Source of the DNA: Treponema sp. JC4
GTDB lineage: Bacteria > Spirochaetota > Spirochaetia > Treponematales > Treponemataceae
DNA length: 58,146 nt
Direction of reading: 5' to 3'
Assembly (NCBI RefSeq): GCF_000260795.1
Contig: NZ_AJGU01000016.1
Location: forward strand, 1-58,146
Shown here: positions 6,973-14,553 of the stretch, piece by piece
Numbering within the stretch: the first letter of the stretch is position 1
How the letters are laid out: every line of letters begins with the position of its first letter
The notes under the pieces: model-generated
Told to the model about the DNA's origin: nothing
What the model saw: only the letters and a program-made list of their open reading frames with translations
Databases searched by the model: none
Position numbers and translations under genes: made by a program

Positions 6973-8070
6973 TTATTCCATTTTCTTTACATATAAGATA
7001 TTTTCTTTTTCTCTTTCGAATAAGATTTCTTTATGCCAGGCTTTTCCATCGTATTCAATAGCAATCTTTTTTTCTGGAATATAAATATCAAGTTCAAAAT
7101 CATTAAGAAATGAATCTTTATATCGATTTATTGTATTTGGAAAACTCTTTTTTACATAAAAAAATACCGCCTGTTCAGCAAATGAAGTATGTCTTCTTGC
7201 ATCACATATAGGACAACAGTTCCCATTACCTTTTTTCCTTGTCCTATTCAGAATTGTTGATTGATATTCATGTCCAACCGGACATATCCACCAAACTCTT
7301 TTTGCATTTCCATAAGAAAATTGAGTAGGTTTCAAATTACCATTTTTTGTTGGGTGCCATTGTGCTGCTATATCAGGATGTGTTGTTTTTAAATCATTAA
7401 TTCCTGCAATAACAACTCTGTTTGTACATACTGGACAATATAATGCTTTACTTCGATTGTTAATTCTATCTTCAAATTTGTAATGACAAACATGGCACTT
7501 CCACCATACTTTTTTGTTTGATGATGGCGTAAAATCTGATGGTGTTAGAGGATAATTTGCATCATAATCCCAATCTTCAAGTAATTTTGGATTTGAAATG
7601 CATCCAGTTTCAATTAATTTCTGTTTATATCGCTTTTTCCATACATTTTTACGTGCACATGATGGACAACCTGTCTTTTTTGATCTGGTTCGATCCCGAA
7701 TACTTGTTATCCATTCTGATTTGCAAATATGACAGATCCAATGAACCCTAATTGGTGAACCTTCTGTAACATCATCAGGTTTTAAATTTCCATTTTTTGC
7801 AAAATCCCAATCTTGTATTAACTCTGGATGTGTTGTTTGAAGATCATTTTTCCCACGATGTAATCGTCGATTAGAGCATATTGGACAGTTATAACCATCT
7901 ATTCGTTCTTTTAAAGTAGCATGCCAAGAATGATTTTTTTCACAGATCCACCATATAGGTTGTTTATATTCTAAGGAAAGTTTTTCTATTTTAATTTCTT
8001 TATTTTTTGAATGGTCAAATTCCTTAGAGAGAAAAGGATATAATTCTATGATAGTAAAATCTAAAAACAA
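6973..8070 (-). CDS. Four-zinc-ribbon protein with VSR/DUF559-like endonuclease domain, N-terminal part of a broken gene
   Basis: Four DUF4379-type zinc ribbons follow each other, each introduced by WWIC, HWIC or WWKC and closed by CPxC, at residues about 38-66, 109-139, 188-216 and 259-290. The spacers carry the typical LxxxWDxxxN and QWHPTKN motifs. Residues 297-350 are a restriction-endonuclease-like fold of the DUF559/VSR group (ELDIYIPEKKIAIEYDGKAWH, acidic residues E326, D328, E339, D341). The frame ends early at residue 365, inside the nuclease domain; the normal end (CKENGITLIRLKE) is present one frame away, down to 6929. The only start in frame is a TTG without a clear ribosome site. 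AT-rich composition unlike pheT suggests acquisition. Confidence 0.65.
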   Translation of the reverse strand: MFLDFTIIELYPFLSKEFDHSKNKEIKIEKLSLEYKQPIWWICEKNHSWHATLKERIDGYNCPICSNRRLHRGKNDLQTTHPELIQDWDFAKNGNLKPDDVTEGSPIRVHWICHICKSEWITSIRDRTRSKKTGCPSCARKNVWKKRYKQKLIETGCISNPKLLEDWDYDANYPLTPSDFTPSSNKKVWWKCHVCHYKFEDRINNRSKALYCPVCTNRVVIAGINDLKTTHPDIAAQWHPTKNGNLKPTQFSYGNAKRVWWICPVGHEYQSTILNRTRKKGNGNCCPICDARRHTSFAEQAVFFYVKKSFPNTINRYKDSFLNDFELDIYIPEKKIAIEYDGKAWHKEILFEREKENILYVKKME

Positions 8071-8136
8071 CTTAAAAGACTCTTATTCAATAAAATAATA
8101 ATCAAAGATATTTATAGATAAGGATACAAGTTTCAA

Positions 8137-8952
8137 TTATTCTGTCAGTAATTTCCTATCTTCAATATTTTCCAGAACTTCCATTTGCTGAATTGCGATT
8201 TTATTTAGTTTTTCAAGACGTTCAGTTTGTGGAAGTCCATCATTTATAAAAACTGCATTTAAGTTTTCCATATTTGAAAGACATATTAACTGATTTATTG
8301 TTGCATAATCGCGAATATTACCTTTTAAATCAGGATTAGATTCTCTCCACTCTTTTGCTGTCATTCCGAACATAGCAACATTTAACATATCAGCTTCATC
8401 AGAATATACAAAAGATATTTGTTTTGATGTAAGTTCAGGAGGTATAAGATTTTGTTTTATGGCATCAGTATGAATACGATAATTTATTTTTGCCAGTTCG
8501 CGTTTTGCAGACCAGCCGAGTTGTGCTTGCTCAGCATCCTTTAGTCGCTGAAATTCTTCAATGAGATATAACTTAAATGGAACACTAATTGCAGAACCAA
8601 ATTCAAATGCAATATCTTTATGAGCATAAGTTCCGCCATAACGTCCTTTTTTGACAATAATTCCAATCGCATTTGTTTTTTCAATCCATTCACTACAACT
8701 TAATACAAAAGAAGGTAAACCTGCCTGCATTTTAAAGTGGTCAAATTCGACCACTTTAAAATCTGGATTATGTATCATTTCCCAGGTTCCAAGAAATTCA
8801 ATAGTATATCTGTTTCTTAGCCAGTTCTTTATGATATCTGCAGCACGACTATCATTTTCTTTAGCACCAGCCATATCAGTAAGACTGATATAATCTCGTT
8901 CCTCAAAATTGATAACTGTAATATCTGTATTTTCAACTGTAATTTTTGCCAT
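8137..8952 (-). CDS. KilA-N domain protein
   Basis: A 271-residue protein of the bacterial KilA-N group, phage-derived DNA-binding proteins often found next to toxin, nuclease or restriction genes. The N-terminal part shows the KilA-N signature: ISLTDMAGA at the start, IKNWLRNRYTIEFLGTWE, then WIEKTNAIGIIVKKGRYGGTYAHKDIAFEFG and KLYLIEEFQRLK. The C-terminal half is helical with LSNMENLNAVFI. Start is supported by GGAGAG 5 bp before the ATG. It lies 66 bp upstream of the broken zinc-ribbon nuclease gene on the same strand and shares its AT-rich composition, so the two probably arrived together. Confidence 0.85.
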   Translation of the reverse strand: MAKITVENTDITVINFEERDYISLTDMAGAKENDSRAADIIKNWLRNRYTIEFLGTWEMIHNPDFKVVEFDHFKMQAGLPSFVLSCSEWIEKTNAIGIIVKKGRYGGTYAHKDIAFEFGSAISVPFKLYLIEEFQRLKDAEQAQLGWSAKRELAKINYRIHTDAIKQNLIPPELTSKQISFVYSDEADMLNVAMFGMTAKEWRESNPDLKGNIRDYATINQLICLSNMENLNAVFINDGLPQTERLEKLNKIAIQQMEVLENIEDRKLLTE

Positions 8953-9009
8953 TATAACTCTCCGATTTTATTTTAATAAATATAACTATATTATATAAAA
9001 TCGAAAAGC

Positions 9010-10038
9010 TTATCTTACCACGCAGTTCTTACCGTGCCGCTTGCCGTAATAAAGCTTATCGTCGGCCTGGCGGATAACGGATTCGTAATTGGTAAGGTCG
9101 TTGCCGGTGCACATGCCGACAGTAACTGTTACGGAGATATTCTGCTCATCAAAAGTCACTTTGGTATCGCTGATTTTTTGGCTTAGGGCAGTCAGGATTT
9201 CGTAGGCGCGGTCGCCGTTTGTCTGAGGCATGTAAAGGATGAACTCTTCGCCACCCCAGCGGACTGCAATATAATCATCTTTTGCATTTTCTTCTATTAA
9301 ATTGCTGACAACTTTCAGTACACAATCGCCGGCATGATGACCGTAAGTATCATTTACCTTTTTAAAATCATCAATATCAAAAATAGCGATAGAATATTCG
9401 TTTTCATTTTCACTTTTATTACGCTGCATGATAAATTCAAAAAAGCGGCGGTTAAAAAGTCCGGTCAGCAAATCATGATTACTGAAATAATTAAGTTTTT
9501 CGTTAGCAGAATTAAGCTCGAAGATGTACAAGTTGAAAATATAAAAAAGCGTGAAAAGAGTAATGCAAAGGTTTAAAAAGCCAATTTCCCGGGCGCATCC
9601 TTTAATAATTTCGGAATATTCAGGGAAAAGGCAGACATCATTCATGTACATAACGTAAATTGCAATCGCATAAACAATTCCGATTACCTGAAAAAGATGC
9701 TTCATGCGTTTTTTAGGTGGCAGCAGATAGCAGACAACAGAAATCATTCCGATAACGTAAAAAATATAGCAGAAGACTCCACCAGCAAAAAGTTCACTCA
9801 AAAAAGAAAAGGTAATTATTTCAAGATAGGAGAAAATAATGTAAAAATCCGGGTGCTTTTTAAAACTCAATAAAACTACGGCGTAAAAAATCGTGCTGAA
9901 AACATTCAGAACTGTAAAAGGATAGAGCCCCAGATAATAAAAAAGGCAGGCATTAAAAGCATGCACTATAAGGCACATGATCAAAAAAAGCAGAGTTTTC
10001 TTTTTAGAAAGGAATTCCAGAAATTTTTCGCCCATCAT
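9010..10038 (-). CDS. Membrane diguanylate cyclase (GGDEF)
   Basis: Makes cyclic di-GMP from two GTP. The first 160 or so residues contain about six hydrophobic helices, a membrane sensor without a recognisable named family. The GGDEF domain runs from about residue 185 (HDLLTGLFNRRFF) to the end, with the active-site GGEEF at about 259-263 and the FDIDDFKKVNDTYGH metal and substrate region. The RxxD inhibitory site normally five residues before GGEEF is not present, so product inhibition is probably weak. The start codon is one of two adjacent ATGs behind GGAGT. It is likely involved in motility or surface behaviour, by analogy with other spirochetes. Confidence 0.92.
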   Translation of the reverse strand: MMGEKFLEFLSKKKTLLFLIMCLIVHAFNACLFYYLGLYPFTVLNVFSTIFYAVVLLSFKKHPDFYIIFSYLEIITFSFLSELFAGGVFCYIFYVIGMISVVCYLLPPKKRMKHLFQVIGIVYAIAIYVMYMNDVCLFPEYSEIIKGCAREIGFLNLCITLFTLFYIFNLYIFELNSANEKLNYFSNHDLLTGLFNRRFFEFIMQRNKSENENEYSIAIFDIDDFKKVNDTYGHHAGDCVLKVVSNLIEENAKDDYIAVRWGGEEFILYMPQTNGDRAYEILTALSQKISDTKVTFDEQNISVTVTVGMCTGNDLTNYESVIRQADDKLYYGKRHGKNCVVR

Positions 10039-10105
10039 TACTCCAAAATCCTACCACCGCATAACATTATTTTATCACAACTTGCAGATATTTCAATTTT
10101 TTGTT

Positions 10106-10855
10106 TTAGCGGCGCTTTACCAGATAGTCCTTAAAGCCTTTTTCTTCCAGCCGGTTCAAAACAGACTGCACCTGGTCAGTTGCCAGATCGCGGATTACAA
10201 CACGGGTAATTGCTCCAGCCTTCTGATAAACTACATTTTTGAATCCAGCCTTCAAAAGCTTCTGTGCCAGAGCCTCAGCATTAGCGCGCTCTCCAAAAGA
10301 GCCCACCTGAATATCCCATCGCAACTCCTCCACAGGCTCTTCCTTAAGCACGGCAATTTCTTCTGTGACATCATCTTTAGATGATGAAGGCGCCGGCTTC
10401 GCCGCCGCGGTAGGATTAGGCTCCCTTCCAGAACTTCCACTTGGAACACTTGTTGCAGCTTTTTTTGCCGTAGCAGCAGAAAGTGCAGTTTCAGCCCCCT
10501 TCTGCAATATTTCTATACTAACCTGGGCAGTTCCGGCACCAAGCATATCAAGCTTTTCCGCAGCCGCTTTAGAAAGGTCAATTTCCCTTCCTGCAACAAA
10601 AGGCCCGCGGTCATTTACGCGCACAGTAACACTCTTTCCGTTAGCAATATTGGTAATCTTAAGAATTGAATTAAAAGGCAGCGTTTTGTGAGCCGCCGTA
10701 AAATCATACATATTAAAAATTTCGCCGTTTGCAGTCTTGCGCCCATGAAATTTGTCCGCATAATAAGAGGCTTCAACATTAGCCTTATACATTTCAGCAA
10801 AAATTCCTGTTACGCCTGCCAGGCAGATCAGTAAAAATAAAGTCAGCTTTTTCAT
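10106..10855 (-). CDS. rlpA: RlpA-like septal/envelope lytic transglycosylase with SPOR domain
   Basis: A secreted protein of 249 residues. A signal peptide ([20 protein letters not shown]) fixes the start at the ATG at 10855 rather than 21 codons upstream. The double-psi beta barrel follows, with [26 protein letters not shown] and RVNDRGPF, the classical RlpA motifs. An Ala/Pro/Ser linker leads to a C-terminal SPOR domain ([21 protein letters not shown]), which binds denuded peptidoglycan. It cleaves glycan strands lacking stem peptides and works in cell separation or envelope shaping. Divergent from the AraC-type gene. Confidence 0.92.
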   Translation of the reverse strand: MKKLTLFLLICLAGVTGIFAEMYKANVEASYYADKFHGRKTANGEIFNMYDFTAAHKTLPFNSILKITNIANGKSVTVRVNDRGPFVAGREIDLSKAAAEKLDMLGAGTAQVSIEILQKGAETALSAATAKKAATSVPSGSSGREPNPTAAAKPAPSSSKDDVTEEIAVLKEEPVEELRWDIQVGSFGERANAEALAQKLLKAGFKNVVYQKAGAITRVVIRDLATDQVQSVLNRLEEKGFKDYLVKRR

Positions 10856-10962
10856 ATTTTCTTTATCGGCGATTTGGAAAATCCATTTTAGAAATTTATT
10901 AGTAGTATTTTGTGGCAAAGCGTGTTAAAATCATTGATAATTAGTAGTATTTTGAGAAATCT

Positions 10963-11841
10963 ATGCAGATAGAAACTAATGCCATACAAAAAGAAACAAA
11001 ATCTCACGGAAATTATAATTTTCCGGTTCTCGTAAGCCACGAAAGTCTTCGTAAATACGAGTCAGGTTCTTTTTTGTGGCACTGGCATCCGGAAATTGAA
11101 CTTACCCTCATCACCAGCGGAAAAATGCGTTACAAGGTGAACAATGAAGAGTTTATTCTGAAGGAAGGCGATGCCATTTTCTGTAATTCCGGCGTTCTAC
11201 ATTCCGGCTCCATGATTGCCCTGGAAAACTGCGATTATATCGCTACTACCTTTGATCCCAAGGTGATTTATGGTTTTGAGAACAGTATCGTCTACACAAA
11301 ATACGTAAAACCCGTTGTTCAGGATTTTTTCTTTCCGGTTGTTGTTTTTGACGGCTCTGAAGACTGGCACAAAGAAGTCATTTCTATAATTAAAGATTTA
11401 ATCGAAAAAAACAAACTTGAAACAGAAGAAAAGGAACTGGAAATAATCATCTGCCTGCAGAAGTTCTGGAAGCTGCTCTTTCAACACAGAAAGTCCTTTA
11501 TTAAAGCTGAAGTGGAAACAAACCTTGATTTTGAGCGCCTGCGCTCAATCATCACTTATATCGAATTGAACTACGAAAACCGCATCACCCTTGATGATAT
11601 TGCGGGAAAAATAAATCTCTGCAAGGAAGAATGCTGCCGTCTTTTTAAGCGCTGCATGAACACCAGCATTTTTGACTACATCATTCAGTTCAGAATAGAA
11701 AAAAGTGCCCGTCTCTTAAAAGAAACAGACACTTCTATAACAGAAATTGCTCAAAATGTAGGGTTTAACGACGCCAATCATTTTGCCAAGATTTTCCGCC
11801 GCGAAAAAGGCATGTCACCCACACAATTCAGAAAGGGATAG
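10963..11841 (+). CDS. AraC-family transcriptional regulator with cupin domain
   Basis: 292 residues. The N-terminal cupin-type sensing domain shows FLWHWHPEIELTLITSGKMRY and the EGDAIFCNSGVLHSG strand pair, typical of sugar- or metabolite-sensing AraC proteins. The C-terminal two helix-turn-helix motifs occupy about residues 190-290 (ITLDDIAGKINLCKEECCRLFKR; then SITEIAQNVGFNDANHFAKIFRREKGMSPTQFR). No carbohydrate genes adjoin it, so its target is unclear; it is divergent from rlpA and convergent with the TraB-type gene. An ATTAGTAGTATTTTG word occurs twice (about 10897-10911 and 10940-10954) in the shared upstream region, a possible operator. Confidence 0.9.
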   Translation: MQIETNAIQKETKSHGNYNFPVLVSHESLRKYESGSFLWHWHPEIELTLITSGKMRYKVNNEEFILKEGDAIFCNSGVLHSGSMIALENCDYIATTFDPKVIYGFENSIVYTKYVKPVVQDFFFPVVVFDGSEDWHKEVISIIKDLIEKNKLETEEKELEIIICLQKFWKLLFQHRKSFIKAEVETNLDFERLRSIITYIELNYENRITLDDIAGKINLCKEECCRLFKRCMNTSIFDYIIQFRIEKSARLLKETDTSITEIAQNVGFNDANHFAKIFRREKGMSPTQFRKG

Positions 11842-11871
11842 GACTTATCAACGTCCCCTTCTTACACCAGC

Positions 11872-13056
11872 CTAAACTGCTTCGCTAAACTGCCTGATTA
11901 CATCCGCGCCGCCGGCAAAAGTTCCGATTGAACTTCCTACCGATGACAGAATAAATACCAGAAGCACGCGGAGAATGCGGTTGCGGTAAAAGCCCTTGAT
12001 TGACTGAACGTCTACGCTAAGATTTTCCATATCACGAACGCGAGGCTTACAGATTACTGCCTGTACAATTCCGCTCACAAAGCCCACGCCAATAAAAGGG
12101 CAGAGGGAAGTAAATGGCGCTGCCAGGAAGGAAACGATAATTGTAACCGGATGAGCAAGCGCTACAATAGAAAGCACCGCACTTGGAATACCGTTCCACA
12201 GCACCCAGGTAGAAAGCATTGCTGTTCCCGCCTTGCGGCCACCGTAAATAAAGCCTGCAGCAATAAAACCAATAATAACGGCAGGAATAAGCCAGCCTAT
12301 AAACTTTGCAATAGATTTCTTTGCAGGAAGCTCGCTGATTTCTGAAACGTCGCTGCTTTCACCACCAGCTGCAATCTTATTAAGGTGTGCTTCAACACCT
12401 GCAAGATGACCGGCTCCTAAAACTGCAACAATATTATTTCCCTGTGATTCCCAGATTTTGCTTGCCAGGTACTTATCGCGCTCATCAATTAAAACTTCCT
12501 TAATCACAGGCATTTCTTTTGAAAGCTCGCCCATCATACTGTCCATTTCGTTTTTCTGCTTAAGCGCTTCAATTTCGGACTCATCAATGTCTTCTTTTGA
12601 AAAGGCACTTGCCAGCAAAGAAGCCAGAAGTCCCATCTTCCCCATAAAGCCGTTTTTTGCCCAGGCGCGGCGCAAGGTTGTCTGAACAGGCCGGTCTACC
12701 ATGCTTGTAGCAATGCCCATTTCTTCGGCAGTTTTAATTGCCGCAAGCATTTCGTCTCCAGGTTTTACCCCGATATTCTGTCCCATGCGTTTCTGAAAAC
12801 TTGCCAGCATAAGGTTTGCAAGAACCAGGAAAACCTTGCCCTCGCGGATTACCTTTACAATATCAAGGTCGCTGTATCGCTGATCATTCTGAATTGAATC
12901 GGCCCGCTTTTCATCAAGCTCTACCGCCACACAATCCGGCTTAAGCTCTTTAATTGTATTTGTTACTTCTTCAATACTCTGCGCACTTACGTGAGCGGTT
13001 CCCACCAGAGTAATTTTCCGTCCGCCCAGTTCCAAAATTTTTTGTGTCTGACTCAT
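11872..13056 (-). CDS. TraB/PrgY family membrane protein
   Basis: The N-terminal TraB domain carries GTAHVS (residues 19-24) and AVELDEKRAD (about 44-53), with GAGHLAGV later; these match the TraB/PrgY/Gum family, relatives of Tiki proteases whose His and Glu residues bind metal. The C-terminal 150 residues contain about four membrane helices (WLIPAVIIGFIAAGFIYGG and following). In enterococci PrgY limits peptide-pheromone activity; in other bacteria the function is open. 13 bp separate it from the upstream TPR gene, so both are probably cotranscribed. Confidence 0.88.
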   Translation of the reverse strand: MSQTQKILELGGRKITLVGTAHVSAQSIEEVTNTIKELKPDCVAVELDEKRADSIQNDQRYSDLDIVKVIREGKVFLVLANLMLASFQKRMGQNIGVKPGDEMLAAIKTAEEMGIATSMVDRPVQTTLRRAWAKNGFMGKMGLLASLLASAFSKEDIDESEIEALKQKNEMDSMMGELSKEMPVIKEVLIDERDKYLASKIWESQGNNIVAVLGAGHLAGVEAHLNKIAAGGESSDVSEISELPAKKSIAKFIGWLIPAVIIGFIAAGFIYGGRKAGTAMLSTWVLWNGIPSAVLSIVALAHPVTIIVSFLAAPFTSLCPFIGVGFVSGIVQAVICKPRVRDMENLSVDVQSIKGFYRNRILRVLLVFILSSVGSSIGTFAGGADVIRQFSEAV

Positions 13057-13069
13057 CTAAGATGCCTCT

Positions 13070-14512
13070 TTACTGTGCATTAGCCTGCTTTTCTTTCTGG
13101 GCTTCAAGACCTGCCTTCATTCCCCATTCAGCAATTCTGAATTCAAAGAACATTGGAGCCTGCATTGCGGCAACTTTAGAATACATTTCTACAGCACCAT
13201 CTTCACCACCCATAATTTCATAGAAGAGACCCATATAAAACTGCATCTTTCCTTTTTTCTGGCTGTTTTCTTCCTTATTAATACGCTGAACAAGTGCTGC
13301 TTCTGCATTGCGGTTAAAGTTATCAACCCAGAAACGAGCCATCATATACTCAAGGCTTTCGCGATCCAGAGTTTTAAGAACTGGATTCAAAACATTCTTT
13401 GCATCCAGAGGCTTTTTCAACTTGTAATAGCAGGCTGCGATCATCAGTTTGTAAGAAAGACTCTGGCTGTATTCATAGGCTTTTTCAAAATACTTGATTG
13501 CTGCCTGGTAATTTCCTGCATGATACTCAAGAATTGCAGTTTCTTCGTAGGCATAAAAATATTTTGGATTTGTCTGAATTACCTTATGGTAGTTTTCAAG
13601 TGCCTGTTCAAACATATCACGCTCATCATAAACACCGGCAAGATATGCATAGGCAAGGAAGTAAGTAGGGTCAAGGCTGGCAGCTTTCTTCCAGGCAGTA
13701 GTAGCCGCATCATATTTTCCCTGAGAACGAAGGTAGCTTCCCAAATCCATATAAAAATCGTAATTAGAAGGTTCAAGCGCAATAGCTTTTTTTACAAGAC
13801 TTTCAGCCTTAAGATAATTCTGGTCTTCTGCAGAAAGTTTTCCCAGATAAGAATAGGCAATTGCACTTTCCGGATTCTGATTAAGAAGGCGTTCGAATGA
13901 TGATTTTGCAGTCTGCATATCATCCAGGTAATAGCACATCTGGGCAAAACCAAAGAGGGCATCTTCATTTTTGCTGTCGCCCTTCAAAGCCTTTGCATAA
14001 CTTGTGCGAGCCTGCTTGTATTTTTTTGCAACTGCGTAATCCTGCCCCTGCTGAATATTTACAGAAGGATTATAAGGGTCAACTTCAAGAATGCGCTTTG
14101 CAGTTTCCTGATAAGTTTTTCTATCACCCTTGGCGTGAGCTGCCATAGAAATCAGTTCCAGGGCTTCAACATTTTTGCCATCAATCAAAAGAACTGCTTC
14201 CGCACTTGAAATTGCCTTATCATACTGACCGTCTGAATAATAAAGTGCGCCCAAAAGATTTTTGAGCCCTGTATCATTCTGAAGGCTTGCAGGCATTTTT
14301 TCAAAAAGGGCAATTGCTCCCTTAAGATTATTTGCGTTCAATTCCTTCTGAAGTTGATTTGCAAACCGTACATTTGCAGACTGTCCAGCAGCCCCACCCT
14401 GAACAAAGTCAACACTACCCGAAACGCTTTCTTTTACTTCTGTAGTCGAAGCGTTAGCTGCAAAACAAAGTGTAAAAAATGCAGCACATGCTAAGATTTT
14501 GCTTTTTTTCAT
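13070..14512 (-). CDS. Exported tetratricopeptide-repeat protein
   Basis: 480 residues with a signal peptide (MKKSKILACAAFFTLCFAANA). From about residue 60 onward there are roughly ten TPR units, recognisable by repeats such as ALFGFAQMCYYLDDMQTAKSS, AYSYLGKLSAEDQNYLKAES, FYMDLGSYLRSQGKYDAATT and AYAYLAGVYDERDMFEQALE. TPR arrays bind other proteins, so this is probably a periplasmic assembly or scaffold factor. A GGGGAAG precedes the ATG. Only 41 bp separate it from the divergent gene at 14554, so its ribosome site overlaps the promoter of that gene. Confidence 0.88.
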   Translation of the reverse strand: MKKSKILACAAFFTLCFAANASTTEVKESVSGSVDFVQGGAAGQSANVRFANQLQKELNANNLKGAIALFEKMPASLQNDTGLKNLLGALYYSDGQYDKAISSAEAVLLIDGKNVEALELISMAAHAKGDRKTYQETAKRILEVDPYNPSVNIQQGQDYAVAKKYKQARTSYAKALKGDSKNEDALFGFAQMCYYLDDMQTAKSSFERLLNQNPESAIAYSYLGKLSAEDQNYLKAESLVKKAIALEPSNYDFYMDLGSYLRSQGKYDAATTAWKKAASLDPTYFLAYAYLAGVYDERDMFEQALENYHKVIQTNPKYFYAYEETAILEYHAGNYQAAIKYFEKAYEYSQSLSYKLMIAACYYKLKKPLDAKNVLNPVLKTLDRESLEYMMARFWVDNFNRNAEAALVQRINKEENSQKKGKMQFYMGLFYEIMGGEDGAVEMYSKVAAMQAPMFFEFRIAEWGMKAGLEAQKEKQANAQ

Positions 14513-14521
14513 ATCTTCCCC

Positions 14522-14549
14522 TTGACAGAAAATTCGGCTAAACTGTAAT
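14522..14549 (+). promoter_or_regulatory. Sigma-70-type promoter for the 629-aa anchored protein
   Basis: TTGACA (14522-14527), 16-bp spacer, TGTAAT (14544-14549). The predicted transcript would begin at about 14555, essentially at the annotated ATG (14554-14556), which suggests a leaderless mRNA or use of the later ATG at 14587. Confidence 0.55.
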
Positions 14550-14553
14550 AACT

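Larger units (their letters stand above)
6390..8070 (-). pseudogene. Multi-zinc-ribbon VSR/DUF559-like nuclease gene split by two frame breaks
   Basis: The ORFs at 6973-8070 and 6390-6902 are connected by readable sequence in other frames. After FEREKE the minus-strand frame must slip by one base to give LICKENGITLIRLKETKK, the conserved end of the nuclease domain, and after a second A-run a further slip gives DSDLKSCDFVFYT leading into the second ORF. One extra A in each run (GAAAAAGAAAA and AAAGAAAAAG) restores a single frame of about 560 codons. Both breaks lie in A-runs and need the same correction, so either the gene has decayed or the sequence lost bases there. Confidence 0.65.

Noticed and set aside
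7005-7020. Programmed -1 frameshift in the nuclease gene
   Set aside because: No perfect A-AAA-AAG heptamer is present and the second break is equally A-rich, so decay or base loss is simpler.
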